The notes under the pieces: generated by a model | What the model was told of the DNA's origin: nothing | The model's database searches: none | The model's input: the letters and a program-made list of their open reading frames with translations, nothing else | Made by a program: the position numbers and the translations under genes | Assembly (NCBI GenBank): GCA_910574885.1 | Contig: CAJTDD010000004.1 | Span: 124,001 to 188,000, forward strand | DNA length: 64,000 nt | Direction: 5' to 3' | Origin: Lachnospiraceae bacterium | GTDB lineage: Bacteria; Bacillota; Clostridia; Lachnospirales; Lachnospiraceae | In this document: positions 1 through 6,678 of the stretch, piece by piece | How the letters are laid out: every line of letters begins with the position of its first letter | Numbering within the stretch: position 1 is the stretch's first letter

Positions 1-918
1 CGGCGCCGTTGACTCGGTATCTGCCCCTGCCTGATATTCACCGTATAATTCATCAATGTCCTTGATAAATTTGCGGTTGAACAGATGAAGCGGGATTCCC
101 TGGGGGCATACACGGCTGCACTCGCCGCAGTCCGTACACCTTCCCGCCACATGGAACGCACGGATGATATGGAACATCTTCTCCTCGAAGGAATCCACAT
201 TTGCCTTCTGGGAGCTGTCAAACTTGTTGCTGTCGAACACACACTTGCGGCAGCTGCAGGCCGGACAGGCATTTCTACAGGCGTTGCAGCGGATACATTT
301 GCTTAACTCGCTCTGGAAAAATGCAAATTTCTCCTCCGGGCTCATGGCCTCGATCTTCGCTACCTCATCGAAACGCTCAGCATCCTTGGTATCCTTGGAT
401 TCCCCGATCTGCTCGTCAAAAATCATATGGTCTTTGCCTTTGCAGACATGGCATCTCTCTAACATGGCGTCTGCGTACGCAAGGGTCTTTTCCCCGTAAA
501 TGGTCTGAATTTTTAAGCTTTCTGCCTCGTCCGTAATCTCTGCGCCTTCGATGCTCTCAATTCCTTTGATTCCCTGCTTCTTGATTCTCTCAATATCCAG
601 TTTGCCTTTGCACCCTACACCGACGATGTACGCCTTGTCCCTGTCTACCCGGTGTTCTTTGATTAACTGGTTAAAGCTATATGTATCGCATGGCTTTAAA
701 CAGACCATAGTCTTCCCGTCAAGTTTGGAAGCCTCAATCATATATTTGCTCAAATTCGCCCCGCAGAAACCATTATAAACAAAATCTTTTAACTCTTCTT
801 CCGTCTCGAAGTAAGCCGGTTCCGGATTATAAGGCAAGTCTCCGGCCTTCCAGCCGAGAACCCGTGCCACAGTCCCGTCTGCCAGCAGCTCTTTTGCACG
901 ATTTATTAGCTCTTGCAT
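1..918 (-). CDS. FrhB-like iron-sulfur oxidoreductase subunit (partial, runs off left edge)
   Basis: This is an open frame of 306 codons with no stop before the window edge, so the C-terminus is missing. A GGGGGATTTGAG ribosome site lies just before the ATG. It overlaps the end of the mvhD-like gene by 13 bp, which indicates translational coupling. The N-terminal part resembles the coenzyme F420 hydrogenase/dehydrogenase beta-subunit fold, with conserved Cys in LKPCDT and VGVGCKGK. Around residues 215-285 there are two ferredoxin-type clusters, CIRCNACRNACP and CTDCGECSRVCP, with a CSCRKC segment between them. In an hdrA/mvhD operon such a subunit is expected to feed or take electrons, possibly from a nicotinamide or ferredoxin donor, but the substrate cannot be read from the sequence. 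Confidence 0.8.
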   Translation of the reverse strand, partial: MQELINRAKELLADGTVARVLGWKAGDLPYNPEPAYFETEEELKDFVYNGFCGANLSKYMIEASKLDGKTMVCLKPCDTYSFNQLIKEHRVDRDKAYIVGVGCKGKLDIERIKKQGIKGIESIEGAEITDEAESLKIQTIYGEKTLAYADAMLERCHVCKGKDHMIFDEQIGESKDTKDAERFDEVAKIEAMSPEEKFAFFQSELSKCIRCNACRNACPACSCRKCVFDSNKFDSSQKANVDSFEEKMFHIIRAFHVAGRCTDCGECSRVCPQGIPLHLFNRKFIKDIDELYGEYQAGADTESTAP

Positions 919-1346
919 CTCAAATCCCCCAATCTTACGTTTTCACCGAGAGAATAGATTTTCTCCACAAAACTGTTCATCGTGTCGGAGAACTTCACGC
1001 CCTCTGCCGCAGACACCCACTCCACGCGGGTACGCCCGTTTTCCACGCCGATGTAATCAAGCATGGAGAACAGAAGCGTCATACGCCTCCTTGCGTAGTA
1101 ATTTCCGGTGCTATAGTGGCAGTCTCCCGGGTGGCATCCGCACATAATGACTCCGTCCGCGCCTTTTTCAAATGCCCGCAGAATGAACATGGGATTCACG
1201 CGGCAGGAGCATGGCACACGAATAATCTTCACGTCGGCAGGGTAGGTCAAACGGCTGCTCCCGGCCAGATCGGCTCCCGCATAGCTGCACCAGTTACAGC
1301 AGAACGCTACAATTTTAGGTTTGAATTCTTTATTTTCTAACGGCAT
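906..1346 (-). CDS. mvhD: MvhD-family hydrogenase iron-sulfur subunit
   Basis: The protein has 146 residues, typical for MvhD/HdrD-type electron-transfer subunits. It begins with the family pattern FCCNWCSYAGADLAG and carries further cysteines in VPCSCRVN and CGCHPGDCHY, which in the family bind a [2Fe-2S] cluster. In methanogens and acetogens MvhD passes electrons from a hydrogenase or dehydrogenase to the HdrA flavin. Its start overlaps the end of hdrA by 10 bp, with a GGAGGTGG ribosome site inside hdrA. No hydrogenase large subunit is visible, so the electron partner is probably the FrhB-like protein next door or another protein outside the window. Confidence 0.9.
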   Translation of the reverse strand: MPLENKEFKPKIVAFCCNWCSYAGADLAGSSRLTYPADVKIIRVPCSCRVNPMFILRAFEKGADGVIMCGCHPGDCHYSTGNYYARRRMTLLFSMLDYIGVENGRTRVEWVSAAEGVKFSDTMNSFVEKIYSLGENVRLGDLRCKS

Positions 1347-3325
1347 ATTGCATCCACCTCCGCTATAATCTGTCTATTTGAGAATCCTTGCAGATCCATG
1401 GCGCCTGACGGACATGCAACGGTACATGCACCGCAGCCCTGGCAGAGCGCATTGTTGACTACTGCCACCCGGCGCGTCTCGCGGATTCCATGGTCATTGA
1501 CCTCTTGGTCTTCATAAGTAATCGCACCGTAAGGACACACATTCTCACAGGTCGAACATCCGTTACACAGCAAGGTATCTGCCTTGGCGGTACACGGGTT
1601 CGTCATCAGCTTATCCTTGGCAAGCAATCCGATGGCTTTCACGGCAGCGGCTCCTGCCTGCGCCACCGTCTCCGGGATGTCTTTCGGTCCCTGGCAGACG
1701 CCGGATAAGAAGATTCCCGCTGTGGGCGACTCTACCGGACGAAGCTTTGCATGAGCCTCCGTCAGGAAGTTGTTGGTGTCAATACTTGCAGTCAGCATGG
1801 TCGCAATCTTGCGCACGTCCGGATTCGGCTCGATGGCCGTAGCAAGGACTACCATATCCGCTTCTTTCAAAATCTGCCGGTTGTCAAGCAGGTCTGAACC
1901 CTGTACCAGCAATTTCCCGTCTGGCTGCGGAATTACCTTCCCCACCTGTCCCTTGATATAATTCACTCCATACTGCTCTACCGCTCTTCTGTAGAACTCG
2001 TCGAAGTTCTTGCCGGGAGTACGTACGTCGATATAGAATACCGTCACGTTCACGTCCGGATATTTGTCCCTTATCAGCATCGCATGTTTTGCCGTGTACA
2101 TACAGCAAATCTTGGAACAATAGGGTTTTCCTCTGTCATCGGAGCAGCGGCTTCCCACGCACTGGATAAATACAATCTCCTTAGGCGCTTTTCCGTCGGA
2201 AAGACGCTCTAAATGACCATGGGTCGGTCCTGCCGCATTCATCACACGTTCCAATTCCAAGGATGTAATGACGTCCTTGCTCTGGCTGTAAGCATACTCG
2301 TCATATTTGTCAAGGTTGATGGTGTCAAACCCTGTGGCGACTACGATCGCACCGTATTTCTCTGAAATAATCTCGTCCTTCTGCTCATAGTCGATGGCTC
2401 CTGCCTGACATACTTTGGAACAGATACCGCATTTTCCGGTCTTGAATTTGATACACTCATTGCGGTCAATCACCGGAACGTTCGGGATTGCCTGTGCAAA
2501 CGGCGTATAAATGGCGCTTCTTGTGTTAAGGCCACGATTAAATTCGCTTGGCGCTTTCTTGGACGGGCATTTCTCCTGGCAGACGCCGCAGCCCGTACAT
2601 TTGTCCATATCCACGCTTCTTGCTTTCTTTCGGATATCTACGGTGAAATCACCCACGAATCCGCTGACTTTTTCCACTTCACTGTATGTATAGATGGTAA
2701 TCTTCTCATGGGCTGACGCTTCCACCATCTTAGGGGTCAGGATACATGCAGAACAGTCAAGGGTCGGGAAGGTCTTGTCAAGCTGCGACATCCTTCCGCC
2801 GATGCTCGGGGTCTTCTCCACGATATCCACTTCATAACCTGCGTCTGCAATGTCAAGGGCTGTCTGGATGCCGGCGATACCTCCGCCGATAACCAGCGCA
2901 CGCTTGGTAACGCGGCTCTCTCCCGCCTGAAGCGGCGTGTTTAAGTTCACCTTTGCAACTGCCGCCCGCATCAGGATAACCGCCTTCTTGGTCGCCTCAT
3001 CCATATCCTTATGAATCCATGAACAGTGTTCACGGATGTTGGCGATCTCCACCATATAAGGATTCAATCCTGCGCGCTCGGCCGCCTTCCGGAACGTAGC
3101 CTCATGCATACGCGGGGAACAGGAACATACTACGATTCCTGACAAATGCTTCTCGGCAATCGCCGCCGCAATCTTCGCCTGTCCGGCTTCGGAACACATA
3201 TACTGATAATCCTCGGCATGGACAACCCCCGGCTCCATGAGCGCCATCTCTGCTACTTTATTTACGTCTACCGTAGCGGCAATATTGCTTCCGCAATGGC
3301 AGACAAATACTCCTATCCGCTGCAC
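1337..3325 (-). CDS. hdrA: HdrA-like flavin/iron-sulfur subunit
   Basis: This is the FAD-containing core subunit of heterodisulfide-reductase-like complexes, the subunit where electron bifurcation takes place. After the N-terminal VFVCHCGSN segment comes a FAD-binding GGGIAG motif near residue 150, then the conserved PTLDCSACILTPKM region. Ferredoxin motifs follow: CTGCGVCQEKCP, CGICSKVC, and two at the C-terminus (CNGCSTCENVCP, CQGCGACTVACP). I place the start at a GTG at 3325, because an AGGAGGTGAG ribosome site lies 10 nt upstream. The longer ATG frame from 3358 would overlap hdrC and lacks a good site. The GTG start gives 662 residues and a 7-bp gap after hdrC. Bacteria lack coenzyme M/B, so the physiological disulfide or other acceptor is unknown. 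Confidence 0.9.
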   Translation of the reverse strand: MQRIGVFVCHCGSNIAATVDVNKVAEMALMEPGVVHAEDYQYMCSEAGQAKIAAAIAEKHLSGIVVCSCSPRMHEATFRKAAERAGLNPYMVEIANIREHCSWIHKDMDEATKKAVILMRAAVAKVNLNTPLQAGESRVTKRALVIGGGIAGIQTALDIADAGYEVDIVEKTPSIGGRMSQLDKTFPTLDCSACILTPKMVEASAHEKITIYTYSEVEKVSGFVGDFTVDIRKKARSVDMDKCTGCGVCQEKCPSKKAPSEFNRGLNTRSAIYTPFAQAIPNVPVIDRNECIKFKTGKCGICSKVCQAGAIDYEQKDEIISEKYGAIVVATGFDTINLDKYDEYAYSQSKDVITSLELERVMNAAGPTHGHLERLSDGKAPKEIVFIQCVGSRCSDDRGKPYCSKICCMYTAKHAMLIRDKYPDVNVTVFYIDVRTPGKNFDEFYRRAVEQYGVNYIKGQVGKVIPQPDGKLLVQGSDLLDNRQILKEADMVVLATAIEPNPDVRKIATMLTASIDTNNFLTEAHAKLRPVESPTAGIFLSGVCQGPKDIPETVAQAGAAAVKAIGLLAKDKLMTNPCTAKADTLLCNGCSTCENVCPYGAITYEDQEVNDHGIRETRRVAVVNNALCQGCGACTVACPSGAMDLQGFSNRQIIAEVDAICR

Positions 3326-3332
3326 TTTTTTC

Positions 3333-3722
3333 TCACCTCCTGTACCTTCTGTATGCACTTACTAATAACTGCTGCGGAAGCTCCGGGTCTAAAAGCTCCG
3401 GAATCTCGTCTGCCAGCAGATAATTCTGGCCTTTTTGACGCACGACGACCTGTCTTGCGGCGTCAATCAACTTCCCTGGTTTTACGTCGCGGGGACATCT
3501 CTCCACACACGCGAAGCAGGAAAGACATTTCCACAGGGACTTAGAATTTACCAGGCTTTCAATATCTTCATTGATTACGTAGGACACAAACTGATGGGGC
3601 TTGATATCCATTTCGTTGTAGGACGGGCAGGTGGCGGAACATTTGCCGCACTTCATACATTTCAGCGGATTCACGCCGCTGATTTCCTTAATCAGCTCCG
3701 CCTGTTTCTTTTCAGAACTCAT
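3333..3722 (-). CDS. hdrC: HdrC-like iron-sulfur subunit
   Basis: A 129-residue protein with two [4Fe-4S] motifs, CMKCGKCSATCP near residue 22 and CLSCFACVERCP near residue 67, as in HdrC of soluble heterodisulfide reductases. It carries electrons from HdrA to HdrB. The start codon overlaps the hdrB stop as ATGA and is preceded by GAGGAGGTG. The length and the ordered B-C-A-D arrangement make this a confident family assignment. The natural partner protein in this organism is inferred only from context. Confidence 0.9.
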   Translation of the reverse strand: MSSEKKQAELIKEISGVNPLKCMKCGKCSATCPSYNEMDIKPHQFVSYVINEDIESLVNSKSLWKCLSCFACVERCPRDVKPGKLIDAARQVVVRQKGQNYLLADEIPELLDPELPQQLLVSAYRRYRR

Positions 3723-4516
3723 GATTTTGGCACCTCCTCTTTCACTCCCAGAGCCTCGGCAAGCAGTTCGGTAAAGTAGACCACCGGAAGTTTTTTGCCT
3801 GTACTCTTATTCAGGTTATACAGGCAGAGCGGACATGCCGTAGTCAACATCTGCGCCCCAAAGCCTTCTGCGCTGTCCATGATCTTTTCACACATATTTT
3901 TGGACATTTCTTTCTCTTTCAGGGAAATGTACCCGCCGCAGCATTCATTGCGGTACGGATAAATAACCGGCTCTGCGCCGATGGCGCGGATAAAATCCTC
4001 GATGATCTTCGGGTTCTCCGGGTCGTCAAAACTTAACAGCTTGCTCGGACGAAGGAGGAGACACCCATAGTATGCACCGATTTTCTTTCCCGTCAGAGGA
4101 TTCGTCACTTTCTTCTTCAATTCGTCAAATCCTACTCTGTCGCGAAGGACTTCCAGGAAATGAAGAACTACCGTCTCGCCCGCATAAGGTTCTTCAAGCT
4201 CCATGTAATTGTTCGCCCTGGTGCGGATGTCTTCTACGTTCTTCATGTCGTCATTGACACGTTTGATGACATGATGGCATGCGGAACACATGGTCACCAG
4301 TTCTTGTCCCTTCTCCTTCGCCGCATTTAAGGCGCGCACAGAAGACAACTTCGTGGCGATTTCGTCAGAACCAAGAGGGTAGACCCCGCCGCAGCACTGC
4401 CAGTCTTCGATCTCTTCTAACTCGATTCCCAGAGCCGCTGCTGAAGCCCTTGCATAAACATCCAGATCCTTTGCCTTTGTTCTCAAAGTGCATCCCGGAT
4501 AATAACTGTACTTCAT
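3719..4516 (-). CDS. hdrB: HdrB-like CCG-domain subunit
   Basis: A 265-residue protein with two CCG domains, the cysteine-rich modules that hold the noncubane iron-sulfur clusters of HdrB. Visible pieces are YYPGCTL at the N-terminus, WQCCGG with MCSACHH, and ECCGG followed by ACPLCLYNL. In methanogens this subunit reduces CoM-S-S-CoB; in bacteria the substrate is not established. It is the first gene of the operon. It has its own promoter (TTGACT, 17 bp, TAATAT) and a rather distant AAGGA ribosome site. Confidence 0.88.
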   Translation of the reverse strand: MKYSYYPGCTLRTKAKDLDVYARASAAALGIELEEIEDWQCCGGVYPLGSDEIATKLSSVRALNAAKEKGQELVTMCSACHHVIKRVNDDMKNVEDIRTRANNYMELEEPYAGETVVLHFLEVLRDRVGFDELKKKVTNPLTGKKIGAYYGCLLLRPSKLLSFDDPENPKIIEDFIRAIGAEPVIYPYRNECCGGYISLKEKEMSKNMCEKIMDSAEGFGAQMLTTACPLCLYNLNKSTGKKLPVVYFTELLAEALGVKEEVPKS

Positions 4517-4550
4517 AGTTCTCGCTGTCCTTTCTTACTATATTTTGTCG

Positions 4551-4592
4551 AAACTTCATTTTTATATTAATATGAAGTTTTTCATAAGTCAA
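4551..4592 (-). promoter_or_regulatory. Promoter of the hdr operon with embedded palindrome
   Basis: Reading on the minus strand, TTGACT (4587-4592) and TAATAT (4564-4569) are 17 bp apart, a good sigma-A promoter. The inverted repeat AAACTTCAT / ATGAAGTTT (4551-4559 and 4572-4580) encloses the -10 box. This is the layout expected for an operator, though it could also be an RNA hairpin. It does not match the Rex consensus. Confidence 0.6.
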
Positions 4593-4603
4593 TAATTCTG
4601 TGA

Positions 4604-5551
4604 CTACAGTTCAATCTGTGCGATGACAGCTTTCAATGCATCCGCACTTGCCTTTAACTTGCCTACCTCTTCCTCTGTAAGGGCCATTGGAATCTTGCCC
4701 TGAATACCGTTAGGGCCAACCAAAGCCAATGTGCTTAAACATACGTCTTCGATTCCATATTCCCCGTGCATCATGGAAGATACGGTGGTAACGGACTCGG
4801 ACGCGGACATCAGAATGCTGCATAATCTGCAGACGCCTCTCGTGACTGCATAGAAGGTCGCTCCCTTGTTGGCGATAATCTTGCCGCCGGATTTCTGCAC
4901 GTAGGTAAGCATTGCATCTTTGTCCAATTCTTTGGCGTCTTTTCCAAGATGTGGCATCATTGCAACAAAATCGTCTACGTTAACGCCTGCAATCCGCGCC
5001 GCAGACCATGGAATAAAGGATGTATCTCCATGCTCGCCAAATACATATGCATGAATATTTCTCTGTGCTACTTTAAAATGTTCGGAAAGTCCGCAACGGA
5101 GTCTCGCGGAATCTAAGACAGTTCCGGAACCAATAATCTGATTCTCCGGGATACCTGAAATCTTTGTGAATACATAGGTCATAACATCGACCGGATTGCT
5201 TACAATGATATAAAGCGCCTTTGGTGCCGCCTTTACAATCTCCGGTGTGATCTGCTTTAAGATATCAACGTTGGTCTGTGTCAGCTCGATTCTGGTCTGG
5301 CCTGGCTTACGCGCAATTCCAGATGTGATGATTACAATGTCGGAATCCTTCGCATCCTCATACTCACCTGCTACAATAGCTACCGGATCTCTGAAACAGG
5401 TTCCCTGCTCGATATCCATGACCTCGCCCTCTACCTTCTCCTTGTTGATGTCGATCAGAACGATCTCAGATGCCATGTCCTCGCCGGACAATGTGTACGC
5501 AATTGTGGCGCCTACGCTTCCGGCACCAATGATTGTGACTTTGCAGCTCAT
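4604..5551 (-). CDS. ldh: L-lactate dehydrogenase (LDH/MDH superfamily)
   Basis: A 315-residue NAD-dependent 2-hydroxyacid dehydrogenase that would reduce pyruvate to lactate. It shows the Rossmann motif GAGSVG, an NAD-selecting Asp at residue 34, the substrate loop with catalytic Arg87, Asp147 and Arg150, and the catalytic His174 in GEHGDTS. I chose the ATG at 5551 because AAGGAG lies just upstream; a longer frame from 5575 adds eight residues without a better site. The loop residue that often separates lactate from malate enzymes is Arg81 rather than Gln. However, the KGATFY segment is LDH-like and some clostridial LDHs carry Arg here, so lactate dehydrogenase remains the better call. It lies upstream of the hdr operon and has Rex-like operators. 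Confidence 0.85.
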   Translation of the reverse strand: MSCKVTIIGAGSVGATIAYTLSGEDMASEIVLIDINKEKVEGEVMDIEQGTCFRDPVAIVAGEYEDAKDSDIVIITSGIARKPGQTRIELTQTNVDILKQITPEIVKAAPKALYIIVSNPVDVMTYVFTKISGIPENQIIGSGTVLDSARLRCGLSEHFKVAQRNIHAYVFGEHGDTSFIPWSAARIAGVNVDDFVAMMPHLGKDAKELDKDAMLTYVQKSGGKIIANKGATFYAVTRGVCRLCSILMSASESVTTVSSMMHGEYGIEDVCLSTLALVGPNGIQGKIPMALTEEEVGKLKASADALKAVIAQIEL

Positions 5552-5676
5552 GTTTTCTTCTCCTTCTCTATGCATTTTCTACTGATTCTGGAATACTGGC
5601 TCTCTTTAGCTTATGCCAGTACGCCTGGCGTCAGAACCACTGTGTAATTTGTCGTTTCCTGCCGCCTTCTGAAGAC

Positions 5677-5732
5677 ATCATAACACATTGACAATAAATT
5701 AACAAGCATTTTGTTTGTAGAAATTTTAACAA
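5677..5732 (-). promoter_or_regulatory. ldh promoter with two Rex-like operators
   Basis: The minus-strand promoter reads TTGTTA (5700-5705), 17 bp, TATGAT (5677-5682). Two 18-bp sites resemble the Rex consensus TTGTTAA-N4-TTAACAA: 5688-5705 (TTGTTAA TTTA TTGTCAA) overlaps the -35 box, and 5715-5732 (TTGTTAA AATT TCTACAA) lies just upstream. Each has a perfect first half-site and 5 of 7 matches in the second. Rex represses fermentative genes when NADH is low, which fits ldh. Confidence 0.65.
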
Positions 5733-5775
5733 TATATTTCCTATCTTTTATCCAATTTGACGAAAACCTACGCAT

Positions 5776-5823
5776 AAAAAAGGTGCAAAATCTTTATTAT
5801 CTCAATAAAGACTTCGCACCTTT
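5776..5823 (-). terminator. Rho-independent terminator after the 49-aa gene
   Basis: Near-perfect inverted repeat between 5779 and 5823 (AAAGGTGC...GCACCTTT with inner CTTTATT/AATAAAG). On the minus strand it is followed by a run of T, so it ends the small gene just upstream. Confidence 0.75.
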
Positions 5824-5831
5824 GGTTCATG

Positions 5832-5981
5832 CTAATTTACTTCTTTGTTGTTTGCGAGGATATTTTTCTTGCGTATTTTCAGCTTCGCTCTTTCTTTTTC
5901 ATCCGTTTCTCTGTCAATTAATTCATCGACAAAAGTGATCAATGCATTATACACTTCAAACTGTTCGTCGCTCATGCCCAT
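5832..5981 (-). CDS. Small 49-residue protein, unknown function
   Basis: This reading frame encodes 49 residues starting MGMSDEQFEVYNALITF. It is rich in Lys, Glu and Asp and probably helical, with no signal peptide. GAGGTGATA stands in front of two possible ATGs (5981 and 5975), and a strong terminator follows 8 bp after the stop. Promoter-side spacing, ribosome site and terminator together argue that it is a real gene rather than chance. I recognise no domain. Confidence 0.6.
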   Translation of the reverse strand: MGMSDEQFEVYNALITFVDELIDRETDEKERAKLKIRKKNILANNKEVN

Positions 5982-6100
5982 ATTATCACCTCACTTTTAA
6001 AGTGCCGTTTACTTTTGTATTCTCATTATATCAATAAGTGATTTAGGTGTAAAGCCTTTATTCAATCCTCTGTCACAATAAGTCTTTTGGCCAAACTGTC

Positions 6101-6140
6101 AAAAAGCTGCTCATCCAGAATCAACCGGAAAAGCAGCTCC
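6101..6140 (-). terminator. Terminator after lipoprotein gene
   Basis: On the minus strand the stem AGCTGCT / AGCAGCT (6132-6138 and 6105-6111), with further pairing inside, is followed by TTTTT. It lies about 12 bp beyond the lipoprotein stop codon. Confidence 0.7.
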
Positions 6141-6151
6141 TCATTCAAATA

Positions 6152-6499
6152 TTATCTAACCTTGTCATCATTGACGCCGTCATTGTTGTTATTGATGTTG
6201 TTATTGTCGTCGTTCCCATCCAGGGCATCTCCCACGTCATCCATGCCGTCGCGGACATCATCGCCAATCTCATCGGCTATATTATCTCCATCGTCACGGT
6301 CCGTACCGTCTGTAGCGCCATTGGTATTTCCGTTATTGGTGTTGCCGTTGTTGGTGTTACCATTGTTGGTATTGCCGTCGTTTGCCGCATTGTTGTTCGC
6401 TGCATTGTCATCTGCGTTGCCATCGCTTCCGCAGGCCGTCATTCCAAGCATTGCGCCTGTACACATTAAAATCAGTACCATTTTCTTTAACTGTTTCAT
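6152..6499 (-). CDS. Asn/Asp/Gly-rich lipoprotein, unknown function
   Basis: A 115-residue protein. Residues 1-23 form a lipoprotein signal peptide (MKQLKK, a hydrophobic core, then the lipobox MTAC), so the mature protein would be attached to the outer face of the membrane at Cys23. The rest is low-complexity: Asn-Asp-Ala, then NNGNT repeated about four times, then an acidic DD/DG-rich helix-like stretch and a poly-Asn tail. There is no catalytic motif. The tandem part is encoded by 15-bp repeats that could change in number by slippage. A ribosome site AAAGGGAG precedes the ATG. Such proteins may act as flexible surface spacers, but this is only inference. Confidence 0.75.
   Translation of the reverse strand: MKQLKKMVLILMCTGAMLGMTACGSDGNADDNAANNNAANDGNTNNGNTNNGNTNNGNTNGATDGTDRDDGDNIADEIGDDVRDGMDDVGDALDGNDDNNNINNNNDGVNDDKVR
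6321..6380 (-). repeat. Four 15-bp tandem repeats in lipoprotein gene
   Basis: Four imperfect 15-bp units (TTGGTRTTNCCRTYN on the plus strand) lie head to tail and encode the N-G-N-T-N repeats. In-frame gain or loss of units would change spacer length without a frameshift. Confidence 0.8.
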
Positions 6500-6617
6500 G
6501 TCAAATTCTCCCTTTCATGTATCTTTATCTATAATCAAGTAATACTTGTTATCAGTAATATCTGCAAAAAAAGAAATCCTATACTGGAATTTTTTACAAA
6601 ACATAGGGACGCCATTC

Positions 6618-6646
6618 TTGAAAGAACATTATTTCTATGCTATGAT
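6618..6646 (+). promoter_or_regulatory. Promoter of the first AAA/nuclease gene
   Basis: TTGAAA (6618-6623) and TATGAT (6641-6646) are separated by 17 bp, about 33 bp before the ATG at 6679. GGAAAGGAG follows as ribosome site. Confidence 0.6.
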
Positions 6647-6678
6647 TTTCATATCTTATAGGAAAGGAGCCTGAAAAG

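Noticed and set aside
4604..5551. Calling the gene malate dehydrogenase
   Set aside because: One Arg residue supports it, but other residues and clostridial LDH precedents favour lactate dehydrogenase.
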